Below, piece by piece: positions 1-8,646 of a stretch of 52,700 bases of DNA. The notes under the pieces are model-generated. The model did no database searches and was not told the origin of the DNA. It was given only the letters and a program-made list of their open reading frames with translations. This DNA is from a bacterium (lineage in GTDB: Bacteria > CLD3 > SB21). The translations under genes were made by a program, and so were the position numbers. The first letter of the stretch is position 1. Each line of letters opens with the position of its first letter. The stretch is taken from positions 1-52,700 of the forward strand of contig JABWCP010000039.1 of NCBI GenBank assembly GCA_013360215.1, given 5' to 3'.

Positions 1-2
1 AT

Positions 3-227
3 ACCTCTATATATGAAGCGTTTTCCGTACTCAATCCCAAAGCGCCCTTTATTTTATCCAAATTTGTCGTGGACACTCCGTCGGTAAAGCACGCCACCGA
101 CGCACTCAAAACCGATGATCGCTTTTTTCTCAGTCTACGCACCGTATTGATCAAACACTGGATGCGCATGAGCAAACCGTCGTATGTGGATTTATTGATT
201 GAAGCTTTGAGGGAGAAGAGAATTTAG
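3..227 (+). CDS. C-terminal end of an unrecognised protein (5' truncated by window edge)
   Basis: A frame is open from the window edge and ends at a TAG at 225-227, leaving about 74 C-terminal residues. The tail is mixed polar and hydrophobic with a basic end (EALREKRI), has no membrane segment, and I do not recognise its family. The stop codon lies inside the first unit of a 7-bp tandem repeat, so repeat expansion or contraction there could change the C-terminus. It is plus-strand and converges on the minus-strand transporter gene that ends at 298. The evidence is an open frame with ordinary composition only. Confidence 0.5.
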   Translation, partial: TSIYEAFSVLNPKAPFILSKFVVDTPSVKHATDALKTDDRFFLSLRTVLIKHWMRMSKPSYVDLLIEALREKRI

Positions 228-262
228 AATTTAGAATTTAGAATTTAGAATTTAGAATTTAG
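221..262. repeat. 7-bp tandem repeat, six perfect units
   Basis: The unit AATTTAG is repeated six times without error from 221 to 262, followed by a degenerate seventh unit. The array begins inside the last codons of the upstream gene and supplies its TAG stop. It lies between two convergent genes (stops at 227 and 298). A 7-bp unit shifts frame with each copy, but because the first unit already contains a stop, only upstream slippage would matter. Confidence 0.9.
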
Positions 263-297
263 AATTTGAGATTGATTTTTTTGATTTGAATAGAAAC

Positions 298-1578
298 TTA
301 ATCTCCGCGTTCGGCGGCGATCGGGAGAGGGACTTCGATATCGCGTCGAATATGATTAGCCGAAAAACGAATCATCATCACCGTACTGATGACCATCAGA
401 CCTGCCGCAAATAAAAATGTATTTCCCATACCCGATGTACCGATAAGCCACGCACCGATAAACGGCGCAACAATACCGCGCAGACCGGTCAGCATCGTGT
501 GAATTCCCATATACAAACCCACCTGCTGCCGCGGAGCAAACTCCATCACACAGAGTTGCCAACTGAGTTGCGCACCGCTCATAGAAATACCTTGTAAAAA
601 ACTGGCAAAATAAATCAGTCTGAGATCGGTCGCAAAATAAAACAAAATCACATTGATCGTCGGTAAAATATTGAGCAGAAAACGAATTTTTATCACACCG
701 TATTTATCAATCTGCCGCCCCCAAAATGCAAACGTCAAAAGCATCACCGCCTGCGGAATCACCGTCACGGCGAGCACCGCTTCTTCGTACGTCGCATTAA
801 TCCCGTAGGCCGGATCCGTCACGTAAATAGTTTTTACGGGATCAATCATCAGCATGGCAAAACCGAAAATCGCCCAATATCCCATGAAATGAGCAAACGG
901 TTTGTCTTCCCTCAAAATCGTCAAGGCGGATCGGATCGGATGCATCGGTGACGTAGTATGGACTGTCGGAATGATGTTTATTTTTCGTAATTGCCACCCG
1001 CCCCACAATCCGACCAAACCGATAATAGGATACACGTACACATAATTATGCCCGTCCAAATCCAGCATCAGTCCGAAAACATACGACGCCACAACAAACG
1101 CGATATTAAACACTGTGCGCACGATACCCATCACTTTACCGCGCGAATGATCGGGATAGTTACTCCGATAAATACTCGTCAGAACGGGCGTGTTGAGCGA
1201 ATTGAATGCATACGCCGCACAGAGAATGGCCGTAAAAAGCCATGCATTGGGGATCAGCGCCGTAGCCACGGCCGTAAGAATAAACAAGGTACGCGCAATG
1301 GCATCCGGCACGTACGCATAATTCATTTTATTGGCACGTTCGGCATGGACAGCCGTAAAGATAGAAAACAACAATCCTAGATTGGTCGCACTATAGAGCA
1401 AAGCGACTTGAAAATCGGAAGCGGAAAATGATTTTTTGAGAATGACACCGGCCACACCGGCGGAACCGGCCAACACCAGTCCTTTGGAAATGCCATACTT
1501 AAAATCATGGCGGAACGTTTCGTAGGCATCATCGGGAACACGATAATGATTGATGATTTTTTTGAACAATGAACGCAT
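298..1578 (-). CDS. Major facilitator superfamily (MFS) transporter
   Basis: A 426-residue integral membrane protein with the alternating hydrophobic segments of a 12-helix MFS carrier. A basic cytoplasmic N-terminus (MRSLFKKIINHYR) comes before the first helix. An MFS-like signature loop between helices 2 and 3 is not well preserved, and the substrate cannot be read from sequence. I chose the ATG at 1578. A longer frame starting with TTG at 1602 adds eight residues and has no better ribosome site. The gene is last in a same-strand run pdxS-DinB-pdxT-MFS, 41 bases after pdxT, so it may be co-transcribed with vitamin B6 synthesis, but a transport role for B6 compounds is only a guess from context. 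Confidence 0.85.
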   Translation of the reverse strand: MRSLFKKIINHYRVPDDAYETFRHDFKYGISKGLVLAGSAGVAGVILKKSFSASDFQVALLYSATNLGLLFSIFTAVHAERANKMNYAYVPDAIARTLFILTAVATALIPNAWLFTAILCAAYAFNSLNTPVLTSIYRSNYPDHSRGKVMGIVRTVFNIAFVVASYVFGLMLDLDGHNYVYVYPIIGLVGLWGGWQLRKINIIPTVHTTSPMHPIRSALTILREDKPFAHFMGYWAIFGFAMLMIDPVKTIYVTDPAYGINATYEEAVLAVTVIPQAVMLLTFAFWGRQIDKYGVIKIRFLLNILPTINVILFYFATDLRLIYFASFLQGISMSGAQLSWQLCVMEFAPRQQVGLYMGIHTMLTGLRGIVAPFIGAWLIGTSGMGNTFLFAAGLMVISTVMMIRFSANHIRRDIEVPLPIAAERGD

Positions 1579-1619
1579 ACGATAACATCTATCCGAATAC
1601 AAACTTTAACAAAAGAATT

Positions 1620-2201
1620 TCACTTCGTACCGACGACTTTTTCCACGAAATAATGATGCATACGCGCATCATCGGTGATCTCGGGATGAAATGTACAAAC
1701 CAGTACACGCCCGGAACGTGCGGCCAATATGTTCTCTCCGACGGACGACAGGATCTCCGTCGCGGGGCCTGCCGCGACGATTCGCGGTGCACGAATAAAC
1801 ACGGCATGCACGCTTTTTTCACCCAAAACGGGAATCTTGATGTCTTTTTCAAAACTATCCACTTGCCGTCCGTATCCGTTACGCTCGACGGTAATATCAA
1901 TTAACCCGAAGCGGAACTGCGGCGAATTGACGATGGTTTTGGCAACAAGTATCGAACCCGCGCAGGTCCCGAAAATTGCGCCGCCATTGTCGTAAAATGC
2001 CTGTATCGCATCATCCATCACAAATGCGCGCATCAGCTTGATCAACGTGGTACTTTCACCACCGGGAATAATCAACCCGTGCAAGCCCTCCAATTCGGAC
2101 GGTTTGCGTACCTGCACGGCATCGGCGCCGACAGACTGTGTCATCTTCTGATGTGCCTCAAAATCACCTTGCAACGCCAGCACACCGATTTTTTTTTGCA
2201 T
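1620..2201 (-). CDS. pdxT: Pyridoxal 5'-phosphate synthase glutaminase subunit PdxT
   Basis: The 193-residue class I glutamine amidotransferase hydrolyses glutamine and channels ammonia to PdxS for ribose-5-phosphate-dependent PLP synthesis. Visible features are the N-terminal IGVLALQGDFEAH, the oxyanion motif GGES at 47-50, the nucleophile Cys80 in GTCAGS, the RNGYGRQ segment near 107-113, and the catalytic His172/Glu174 pair in HPEIT. Length is normal for the family. ATG at 2201 has an AAGAGA ribosome site. It lies 16 bases after a DinB-like gene, which separates it from pdxS. The identification is secure. Confidence 0.97.
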   Translation of the reverse strand: MQKKIGVLALQGDFEAHQKMTQSVGADAVQVRKPSELEGLHGLIIPGGESTTLIKLMRAFVMDDAIQAFYDNGGAIFGTCAGSILVAKTIVNSPQFRFGLIDITVERNGYGRQVDSFEKDIKIPVLGEKSVHAVFIRAPRIVAAGPATEILSSVGENILAARSGRVLVCTFHPEITDDARMHHYFVEKVVGTK

Positions 2202-2217
2202 AAACTTGATCTCTTAA

Positions 2218-2733
2218 TTATTCGTGTTCACCGGCCATGCCGACCATATACTGCGCGATCACATCGGTTGCCGTTTCCCACTCCGGCAGAGGCGACTCCC
2301 AGGTGCGATCCTGTGCGCGCCGTAGGTATATCATTTGGCTCATATGATAAAGATAATGCTGCGGGATATGCGCCATCACAGCACCCAACGATTTGTACGG
2401 CACTTTGTCCGCCGCCGTGGTTCGTCGATCCAATAACGCATCAGACTCCAATCCGTCGAGAATGGCTTCATATTGCCCCAACGCCTGTTGCAACATAGTT
2501 TGGAGTTGCGTGACTGTCGGGCGTTTTATGTCGGCTACATCCGGCGTGATATCATGGCGTTTGTAAAACCACATGTCAACGCGAATGAGGTGACGCATCA
2601 TGTCTCCGATCGAACGCGATTCGGCCGCCGGTTGCCAGTACAACTGTTCTTCCGTGATACCGTCTAAGGTTTTGATCAGACCTGCGCGTGCGACGCGGTG
2701 CACCCGGCGAAGTTTTTCTATTTTATCTTTCAT
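2218..2733 (-). CDS. DinB/YfiT-fold putative metal-dependent protein (first of four)
   Basis: A four-helix-bundle DinB-superfamily protein of 171 residues. The probable metal triad is His48 (in MRHLIRVD) and the HxxxH pair His126/His130 (HYLYH). Members include thiol (bacillithiol, mycothiol) S-transferases and many uncharacterised detoxification proteins, and no substrate can be assigned here. I chose ATG 2733, which follows the pdxS stop by 20 bases. An ATG at 2758-2760 overlapping the pdxS stop would add nine residues. Its place between pdxS and pdxT is unusual, because those two subunits are normally adjacent, and it suggests a function tied to PLP or simple operon insertion. Confidence 0.85.
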   Translation of the reverse strand: MKDKIEKLRRVHRVARAGLIKTLDGITEEQLYWQPAAESRSIGDMMRHLIRVDMWFYKRHDITPDVADIKRPTVTQLQTMLQQALGQYEAILDGLESDALLDRRTTAADKVPYKSLGAVMAHIPQHYLYHMSQMIYLRRAQDRTWESPLPEWETATDVIAQYMVGMAGEHE

Positions 2734-2753
2734 ACTTACTATCCGGTGATCGG

Positions 2754-3665
2754 TTACCATCCCCGATTGGCCAATAATTCACTGGCAGCAAGATTGTCTA
2801 CATTGATACCGACCATCGCTGCGCCGAGCGACTTCGACACTTCGGCCAATATCGCAGGATCTTTGAAATGCGTCGCCGCTTTGACGATCGCTTCCGCACG
2901 TTTGACCGGGTTTCCGGATTTGAAAATGCCCGATCCGACAAATACCGCTTCCGCGCCGAGTTGCATCACGAGTGCGGCATCGGCAGGCGTAGCGATACCG
3001 CCCGCTGAAAAATTGGGTACAGGCAGTTTGCCGTTTTTTGCAACCCATTGGAGCAGTTCAAACGGTGCACCCATCGTTTTTGCTTCGCTCATCAGTTCGT
3101 CCGTGCCCATCACGGTCAGTTTTTTGATATGCCCGATGATCGTGCGGATATGGCGCACAGCTTCGACCACGTTTCCGGTACCCGCTTCGCCTTTGGTACG
3201 AATCATCGCCGCCCCTTCGCCGATACGACGCAGCGCTTCGCCGAGATTGGTCGCACCGCAAACGAAAGGTACTTTGTAATCATGTTTGTATATGTGGTTA
3301 GCTTCATCCGCCGGCGTAAGCACTTCACTTTCGTCAATAAAATCCACACCCAGCGATTCGAGGATTTGCGCTTCGACAAAGTGGCCGATGCGTGCTTTGG
3401 CCATGACGGGAATGCTGACCGCATCCATAATACCGAGTATCATTTCCGGGTCGCTCATACGCGCCACGCCGCCATCACGACGAATGTCTGCCGGAACGCG
3501 TTCCAACGCCATCACGGCGCATGCGCCCGCATCTTCGGCGATTTTAGCCTGCTCGGGATTGACCACGTCCATAATGACGCCGCCCTTCATCATCTCGGCC
3601 AAACCGACTTTGACTTTGAATGTCCCTTTGAGAATATTGTCTTCTCCTTGTGTACTTGCTGTCAT
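2754..3665 (-). CDS. pdxS: Pyridoxal 5'-phosphate synthase subunit PdxS
   Basis: The 303-residue (beta/alpha)8 synthase subunit makes PLP from ribose 5-phosphate, glyceraldehyde 3-phosphate and ammonia delivered by PdxT. Key residues are visible: Asp33 in VIMDV, the Schiff-base Lys90 in [10 protein letters not shown], and the second catalytic Lys158 in [10 protein letters not shown]. The start is the ATG at 3663-3665 (MTASTQ), preceded by an AAAGGA site seven bases upstream. The open frame continues to 3737, but that extension has no family match and contains the promoter. First gene of the pdxS-DinB-pdxT-MFS run. Confidence 0.97.
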   Translation of the reverse strand: MTASTQGEDNILKGTFKVKVGLAEMMKGGVIMDVVNPEQAKIAEDAGACAVMALERVPADIRRDGGVARMSDPEMILGIMDAVSIPVMAKARIGHFVEAQILESLGVDFIDESEVLTPADEANHIYKHDYKVPFVCGATNLGEALRRIGEGAAMIRTKGEAGTGNVVEAVRHIRTIIGHIKKLTVMGTDELMSEAKTMGAPFELLQWVAKNGKLPVPNFSAGGIATPADAALVMQLGAEAVFVGSGIFKSGNPVKRAEAIVKAATHFKDPAILAEVSKSLGAAMVGINVDNLAASELLANRGW

Positions 3666-3696
3666 GATATATTCCTTTCGATTTTTTAAGTGCGCA

Positions 3697-3724
3697 AATA
3701 TAATTTTTTTTAATTCAGGGTCAA
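3697..3724 (-). promoter_or_regulatory. Candidate sigma-70 promoter of pdxS
   Basis: On the minus strand a -35-like TTGACC (3719-3724) is followed by 16 bases including an A8 tract and a -10-like TATATT (3697-3702). The -10 continues to TATATTTG, which also fits the Bacteroidota TAnnTTTG element. The start point would fall near 3690, giving a leader of about 25 bases that contains the pdxS AAAGGA site. The -35 overlaps the TGA stop of the upstream EamA gene. Confidence 0.65.
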
Positions 3725-4641
3725 TTGTGATCCTCAACTATCGTTTGAACGGCTGTACGTGACCGCGAACGATACACATTAACAAAATACACACCGATCA
3801 GTATCAGTACGCAGCCGATCATCGCACGTACAGTCAACGCTTCCCCGCGGACAAGCCAGCCGAGTATCACGGCGACTAAGGGTGTGGCGACAGGTATGAT
3901 CGCCGCTTCCACGACGGAAACTTTTTTGATCACCCACATATACACAACAAAGGCGACCGCCGAGCCGAATACGCCGAGGTAAAAAATGCTCGCGACGGAT
4001 TGCGGTGTCCAGTGCAAACGCGACGTATCTTCGGTAAGTAACCCAGTGCCTAAAAGACAAACGGCGCAGAGAATCATTTGTACCGTTACGTTGACGACGG
4101 GATGAATGCCGTCCGCATGTTTTTTGGCATATACGCTGATGACGGCACCGCACAGTGCCGCTAAAATGATGGAAACATCGCCCATCCACGACGTACCGAT
4201 ATGGTGAATATCACGCAGAAAAACAACCGTGACCCCGGCAAAACTAACGACCGTACCGAAAATTTTGACTCCTGTGATTTCATGTTCCGCTAGCCACAGG
4301 TATCCGAGTATGATGACAAAAAACGGCATGGTTGCAAAAATAATCGCACCGATACCCGAATCAATATACTGTTCACCCCAGAATACAAAGGCATAATCCA
4401 GCATTTGAAAAAAACCCAGAAACAGCATGACACGCCACGAATGCCGGTCGCGGGGAAACGGAATACGCTGAAAGAACATCAAAGCAATCAATAATACCGA
4501 CGCGATAACAAAACGAATTCCGGCAAATAAAAACGGCGGTAAATCTTCAAGACCGATTTTGATGGCAAGCCAGGTCGAACCCCAGATCAAAGTACAGATC
4601 GCAATCGCGATGTGCGGCCAGTAGTGTTTGTGTGACGACAA
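3721..4641 (-). CDS. EamA/DMT-family drug/metabolite exporter
   Basis: A 306-residue inner-membrane protein with about ten hydrophobic helices in two EamA repeats. The first begins at the early [11 protein letters not shown] motif and the second near residue 155. The family exports amino acids, metabolites or drugs, and the substrate is not readable. The start is a TTG at 4639-4641 with a CGAGG ribosome site five bases upstream. No ATG lies in frame before the second helix, so the TTG is likely real. It sits upstream of pdxS with a separate promoter between them, and downstream of the MOSC/DinB pair. Confidence 0.85.
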   Translation of the reverse strand: MSSHKHYWPHIAIAICTLIWGSTWLAIKIGLEDLPPFLFAGIRFVIASVLLIALMFFQRIPFPRDRHSWRVMLFLGFFQMLDYAFVFWGEQYIDSGIGAIIFATMPFFVIILGYLWLAEHEITGVKIFGTVVSFAGVTVVFLRDIHHIGTSWMGDVSIILAALCGAVISVYAKKHADGIHPVVNVTVQMILCAVCLLGTGLLTEDTSRLHWTPQSVASIFYLGVFGSAVAFVVYMWVIKKVSVVEAAIIPVATPLVAVILGWLVRGEALTVRAMIGCVLILIGVYFVNVYRSRSRTAVQTIVEDHN

Positions 4642-4681
4642 AAGAACCTCGTGTGCTCTCTATGTATTTTTTATTTTATCG

Positions 4682-5173
4682 TTAATCGTTTTTTATTGTA
4701 ATCACATCGCCGGCTTGTACCGTACCTTCGTGTAAAACCTCGGCATAAAATCCGCCCGCTCCCCAATGCGGCGACTCCGGATTACCGTCCCGGGCCAAAG
4801 CGTCGTACAAATGCGTCCCGATATCCGCTCCATACACTTTGATCGTATTGCACGGGACCCGCAGCTTGGTGATGCGTAGTATAAGTTTCTCTCCGACTGA
4901 AAACGTATCGCCAAAACGAATCGGCGCGTACGGTAACCCCTCCGTCGTAAAATTTTCTCCCAAGGCGCCGGGGAAAACAGGGTAACCGAGTTGGACCAAC
5001 GATTGATACGTTTCGTTCGCAATCATCAGAACGACTTGGCGCGGCCCGCCGTGAACTTTTTTGTTGTTCCAGTCATCACCTTGTACGCGCTCATTACTGA
5101 CATACGCGGAAGCGATCTGTTTTTTCGGGATGCCGCCGGACGAAATATTGATCTGTTTGATGATACCTTGCAT
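4682..5173 (-). CDS. MOSC-domain protein, YiiM-like
   Basis: A 163-residue single MOSC (molybdenum cofactor sulfurase C-terminal) domain. It shows the YiiM-type order: a GIPK start, KKVHGGPRQVV around 40-50, PGALGENFTT in the middle, and the conserved cysteine in LRVPCNTIK near residue 112. YiiM uses a molybdenum cofactor to reduce N-hydroxylated compounds, so a detoxification reductase is plausible. I chose ATG 5173, five bases after the upstream DinB stop. A TTG at 5191 would add six residues overlapping that gene. It probably forms a two-gene unit with the DinB gene. Confidence 0.85.
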   Translation of the reverse strand: MQGIIKQINISSGGIPKKQIASAYVSNERVQGDDWNNKKVHGGPRQVVLMIANETYQSLVQLGYPVFPGALGENFTTEGLPYAPIRFGDTFSVGEKLILRITKLRVPCNTIKVYGADIGTHLYDALARDGNPESPHWGAGGFYAEVLHEGTVQAGDVITIKND

Positions 5174-5178
5174 ACGGA

Positions 5179-5646
5179 TTATTCTCTGCAAAATGTGATG
5201 TAATCGGTTTGTGCCGGCGTTCCTCCGGCCTTACGCACTTCCATCGCGATCTGCCCGCGATGATAGGTCGAGTGATACAAAACATGCGTTATTATTTCAT
5301 TAATCGTATTGGAAAACGATTGACCTTGCGTGTTGGTATATGTGATCGTGTTTTCCAGCGCATCGTCTGTTTGCGATGTCATAAAATCAATCCATTGGCG
5401 TTCCACGGTTTGAAGTTGCGACTCACATTCTTCCAGAGACCAATCATTCCAAACTCCCTTCACGTGTTTATATTCGCCCGTGATACGAAGAAACCATAAA
5501 CGTTTGGCTTCTACTAAATGTGAAAAGAGTTGTACGCTACGCGCACGTCCCATACCCAAAGCGCGAATAGATGCATAAGTACGTGCGTCCGCCCAACGAT
5601 CATACGCCCATTGTGTTTGCAGTTGATCAACTCTGTTTTTGTTCAT
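5179..5646 (-). CDS. DinB-fold putative metal-dependent protein (second of four)
   Basis: A 155-residue DinB-family protein. Metal-binding candidates are His43 (FSHLVEAKRLW) and His125/His129 in the HSTYHRGQ motif, a pattern shared with the YfiT/DinB thiol-transferase group. ATG at 5646 starts MNKNRVDQ. It is the first gene of a short minus-strand unit with the YiiM-like MOSC gene immediately downstream, an association that fits a role in thiol- or metal-dependent detoxification. Substrate unknown. Confidence 0.85.
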   Translation of the reverse strand: MNKNRVDQLQTQWAYDRWADARTYASIRALGMGRARSVQLFSHLVEAKRLWFLRITGEYKHVKGVWNDWSLEECESQLQTVERQWIDFMTSQTDDALENTITYTNTQGQSFSNTINEIITHVLYHSTYHRGQIAMEVRKAGGTPAQTDYITFCRE

Positions 5647-5694
5647 TTTGTCGATTCCGATTTAGCGCACTGTTAATGTTATCGTACTAATGTT

Positions 5695-5712
5695 CTAACA
5701 ATGCCGTGTTAG
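5695..5712. promoter_or_regulatory. Perfect inverted repeat, possible operator
   Basis: CTAACA and TGTTAG form 6-bp arms separated by six bases in the 155-bp divergent spacer between the DinB gene (start 5646) and the HEAT gene (start 5802). Its size and position fit a dimeric repressor site, but no regulator is identified. Arms of this length can occur by chance. Confidence 0.35.
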
Positions 5713-5801
5713 ATTACATCCGAAAATAGTTCATTAAATCAACGAATTTATTACATAACGAATATCATTATAGACGATATCACCAAACTGAAAGGACATG
5801 T

Positions 5802-6206
5802 ATGGTTTCATTCCGTCGTATCGCATTGCTGACCTTGGTATTTATTGTTATCGCTTCCACGGTTGAAGCGGCTGATCGCGCTCCGGTTAATGTACTCGAA
5901 GCAGCCCGGAAAAATATTATTTTGACGCTCAAGGGCGTTAATGAATCCATGCAAGCGGACGCGATACAGACATTGATCGAGTTGCACCGTCAATATCCTG
6001 AAATGGATTTTTCGGAAGCTGTCCCGGCATTGCTTGGCATGCTGGATGGCCATCGCAGTTACAGCGTAAGAATCTTGTCTGCTCTTGCCTTGGCTGAAAT
6101 TGGCGGAATATCCTACAAAGATGCTATCTCCAAAAGGGCGCTTAATGACCAACATCCGTGCGTGCGTCATGTCTGTGCCGGAATTATGGCTGAGTTTAAA
6201 ATGTAA
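5802..6206 (+). CDS. Small exported HEAT-repeat protein
   Basis: A 134-residue protein with a cleavable-looking signal peptide (basic MVSFRR, hydrophobic core 8-19, likely cut after VEA near 23). The mature part is made of helical pairs with HEAT-like features: AVPALLGMLDG, then SVRILSALALAEIG and a final CVRHVCAGIMAE. Such repeats bind proteins in the periplasm, and no partner is known. ATG 5802 has a GAAAGGA site ten bases upstream. It is a lone plus-strand gene that ends before a strong terminator. Confidence 0.8.
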   Translation: MVSFRRIALLTLVFIVIASTVEAADRAPVNVLEAARKNIILTLKGVNESMQADAIQTLIELHRQYPEMDFSEAVPALLGMLDGHRSYSVRILSALALAEIGGISYKDAISKRALNDQHPCVRHVCAGIMAEFKM

Positions 6207-6238
6207 TTGATTTCCCACTTCGTTTCTTCTTCTGTTGC

Positions 6239-6261
6239 GCGGCCTTCGGGCCGCTTTTTTT
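6239..6261 (+). terminator. Rho-independent terminator with UUCG loop
   Basis: A GC-only 6-bp stem (GCGGCC/GGCCGC, 6239-6244 and 6249-6254) with a TTCG tetraloop is followed by seven T residues (6255-6261). It serves the HEAT gene. Its T tract overlaps the TAA of the opposing MocR gene (6260-6262). No T tract follows on the other strand, so it appears one-directional. Confidence 0.93.
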
Positions 6262-7795
6262 ACATCACCGAAGCCAGTGCGGAGTCGGACTCGACCCACG
6301 GCGCACTGCCCATTTTTTTCTTAATAATATCTCCGAGTATCGCGATACCTTCATGAATATGCTCCGTCGTTTGCGAAACAAAACCCAAACGCATACCGCC
6401 GCCGGCATCCGGGCGCACGGAAAAAAAACGCTTGGGCGTAAAAAGAACACGCCGCTGACGGGCTTCCATCAGCACATCATACTCATCCATACCTTCCGGC
6501 AGATCCGCCCACTCAAAAAGACCGCCGGCAGGAACATGGAAATGCACTTCCTCCGGAAAGTACTGACGGGACGCGGTGATCATCGCATCGCGCCGCTCTT
6601 TGACAACTTTCATTTTTCTTTTCAGATAGCGATCGAAATGGCCGGCTTCACAAAACTCCAATATTGCGCCCTGAATCAAATAATTGTTTTGCCAGTCCGT
6701 GAGGCGTTTGGCGTAATTCAGTTTATTTTGAAACGCGCGATTGGAAGTAATCACCCAACCCAGGCGAATGCCGTGAAATAATATTTTTGAAAAACTGCCA
6801 AGCGCGATGACAATACCTTCGTCATCTAATGCCGCAATCGGCACGATCTCCTCGCCCTCCATGCGCAGTTCGTTGGCGTATTGATCTTCGACGATCGGTA
6901 TTTCGTAATGGTACGCCAGTTCCAATAGATGTTTACGTCGTTCCAGAGGCATCGTTCGGCCCGTTGGATTTTGGAATGTCGGTATCGTATATATCAACTT
7001 TACTTTTTGCCGCTCCAGTATCGTTTCAAGAATATCCATGCGCATGCCCTGATCGTCCATGGGAATGCCGATGATATTAGCGCCGAGCGATTTGAATATG
7101 CGCCGCGCACCGTGATAGGTTACTTCTTCCGTGATCACCGTATCGCCGGGATTGATCAGAATCCGTGCGATCAGATCTATGCCTTGCTGAATGCCGCTGA
7201 CCATCGTGATATCCGAACTCTGTACGGTAAGACCGCGTCGTACTAGAAACTTCGGCAAATATTCGACGAACGGCCGAAACCCCTGCGTATCACCCATCTC
7301 CAGCAGATCCACTCCGTATTTTTGAATCGCCCGATAGGAACAATTTTGAAAATCAACGAGCGGGAAAAGATGTTTATCCGGCACAACCGAAGAAAATGCA
7401 ATCATGTCCTGCGGTTTGCTGCATGTGCGCACGATCGTATCAATCGCCTGCATCGAAGGGTCTTCGGGATTGATCCAGTGCTCCGCATACAAACCGTCGA
7501 ATGAAAAATTACCGGATTTGTTTTGGGCGGCGACCACTCCTTTGGCAGCAACGTGGGCATGTTTACTGACAAAAGTACCGCGGCCTACTTCGGAGTACAC
7601 AAAACCTTTAACCTCAAGTTCCTGATACGCCTGGACGACCGTATTGCGGTGCACATGCAACTGTAAAGCCAGATCACGCGTAGCGGGTAATTTTTCGTCG
7701 GCCTTGAGAATCCCGACGCGGATCAATTCCGTTATACGCCGTTCAATCTGCGTATAGAGCGGAACATCGCTTTCTTTGTTGAGTTCAAACACCAT
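6260..7795 (-). CDS. MocR-type GntR regulator with aminotransferase domain
   Basis: A 511-residue fusion of an N-terminal GntR winged helix (about 10-78, with PLYTQIERRI and RNTVVQAYQELE) to a fold-type I PLP aminotransferase domain. PLP contacts are visible: NPTG at 276-279, Asp304 in VEDQY, and the Schiff-base Lys337 in GSFSKILF. MocR proteins regulate genes in response to PLP or amines (PdxR and GabR are examples). ATG 7795 has an AAAGGTG site. It lies nine bases after a small membrane protein gene. PLP synthase genes lie a few kilobases away, but whether it controls them is unknown. Confidence 0.92.
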   Translation of the reverse strand: MVFELNKESDVPLYTQIERRITELIRVGILKADEKLPATRDLALQLHVHRNTVVQAYQELEVKGFVYSEVGRGTFVSKHAHVAAKGVVAAQNKSGNFSFDGLYAEHWINPEDPSMQAIDTIVRTCSKPQDMIAFSSVVPDKHLFPLVDFQNCSYRAIQKYGVDLLEMGDTQGFRPFVEYLPKFLVRRGLTVQSSDITMVSGIQQGIDLIARILINPGDTVITEEVTYHGARRIFKSLGANIIGIPMDDQGMRMDILETILERQKVKLIYTIPTFQNPTGRTMPLERRKHLLELAYHYEIPIVEDQYANELRMEGEEIVPIAALDDEGIVIALGSFSKILFHGIRLGWVITSNRAFQNKLNYAKRLTDWQNNYLIQGAILEFCEAGHFDRYLKRKMKVVKERRDAMITASRQYFPEEVHFHVPAGGLFEWADLPEGMDEYDVLMEARQRRVLFTPKRFFSVRPDAGGGMRLGFVSQTTEHIHEGIAILGDIIKKKMGSAPWVESDSALASVM

Positions 7796-7804
7796 ACATC
7801 ACCT

Positions 7805-8146
7805 TTACGGAGCTTTGGGTTGATGAATTTTTTTCTTCCACACATAACCGATCCAGAAATAGAGTACACAACACACGGAAAAAACGATCGGGCTTACATA
7901 AAAATCAAGAAACGTCAATTCCGCCTTATCGCTTACGGTAAACATGTACATCGTGCCGACCGTACCGATCAAAAAACATACTAAACAACTATAGAGGTAG
8001 CCGAACGAACGATGTTCGCGCCATCGCTGCTGATTCTGCCGGCTTTGCATAACGACAAAAATCATCACAAGGATCGCCAACTTAAAAGCGATGACCATCA
8101 TACCGATAAAAACGGCCCACGCAATGAGGCCTTCGAGTGGTAACAT
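7805..8146 (-). CDS. Small three-helix membrane protein, unknown function
   Basis: A 113-residue protein with strong hydrophobic segments near 8-34, 53-72 and 84-103, and basic loops (QSRQNQQRWREHR) and tail (KKKIHQPK). I do not recognise the family. There is no clear ribosome site before ATG 8146. It is followed after nine bases by the MocR gene, which suggests co-transcription. Confidence 0.65.
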   Translation of the reverse strand: MLPLEGLIAWAVFIGMMVIAFKLAILVMIFVVMQSRQNQQRWREHRSFGYLYSCLVCFLIGTVGTMYMFTVSDKAELTFLDFYVSPIVFSVCCVLYFWIGYVWKKKIHQPKAP

Positions 8147-8208
8147 AGAATTATAAATTTTTAGTGAATATTGGTTGTATTAACATAACTAAATCTCATC
8201 GCATGCGT

Positions 8209-8646
8209 TCAGTTTACCAACGGAAGATGTTCGAATTCATCGGGAATTAATTTCGGATTCCAACAAATTTCCCAGCTATACCCATCCGGATCGGAAAAAA
8301 AAGCATGGCGCCCGCCCCATACGGCAGGTTGTGCTTCTTTGAGTATTTTTACCTTTTCGTTTTTTAGTTTATTGACCCACGCATCAACATCGTTTTCATT
8401 TTGAACATTATGCGATAAAAGGATTCCCGTAGACGAAGGCGATACCGTTTCAAACGACGCGCCGGTTAAGGCGTTCAGCTGTTGAATGGGATATATCCCC
8501 AGTACCATACCGCCATTGTCAAAAAGTGTAATCACCGGTGTTTTTTTCAATATTTTGAATCCCAATACATCCGAATAAAAATTCGCCGCACGTTGCATAT
8601 CCGACACACCGAGTGTTATAAAATGGATTCGCATCGGTTTCACCAT
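8209..8646 (-). CDS. VOC/glyoxalase-family protein
   Basis: A 145-residue protein with the paired beta-alpha-beta-beta-beta layout of vicinal oxygen chelate proteins: IHFITLGVSDMQRAANFYSD opens module 1 and AFFSDPDGYSWEICWNP closes module 2. Acidic Glu in WEI is a typical metal ligand. Relatives include glyoxalase I, fosfomycin-type resistance proteins and dioxygenases, and the substrate is not determinable. ATG 8646 overlaps the PhzF stop (8640-8642). ATG 8634 with a nearer GGTGA site is an alternative, removing four residues. Confidence 0.85.
   Translation of the reverse strand: MVKPMRIHFITLGVSDMQRAANFYSDVLGFKILKKTPVITLFDNGGMVLGIYPIQQLNALTGASFETVSPSSTGILLSHNVQNENDVDAWVNKLKNEKVKILKEAQPAVWGGRHAFFSDPDGYSWEICWNPKLIPDEFEHLPLVN

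Noticed and set aside
221-262. Phase-variation switch
   Set aside because: A stop codon lies in the first 7-bp unit, so changes in copy number would not alter the reading frame of the upstream gene, and the downstream gene is convergent.
3666-3737. N-terminal extension of PdxS
   Set aside because: It contains the candidate promoter, and the ATG at 3665 has a good ribosome site and the family-typical N-terminus.
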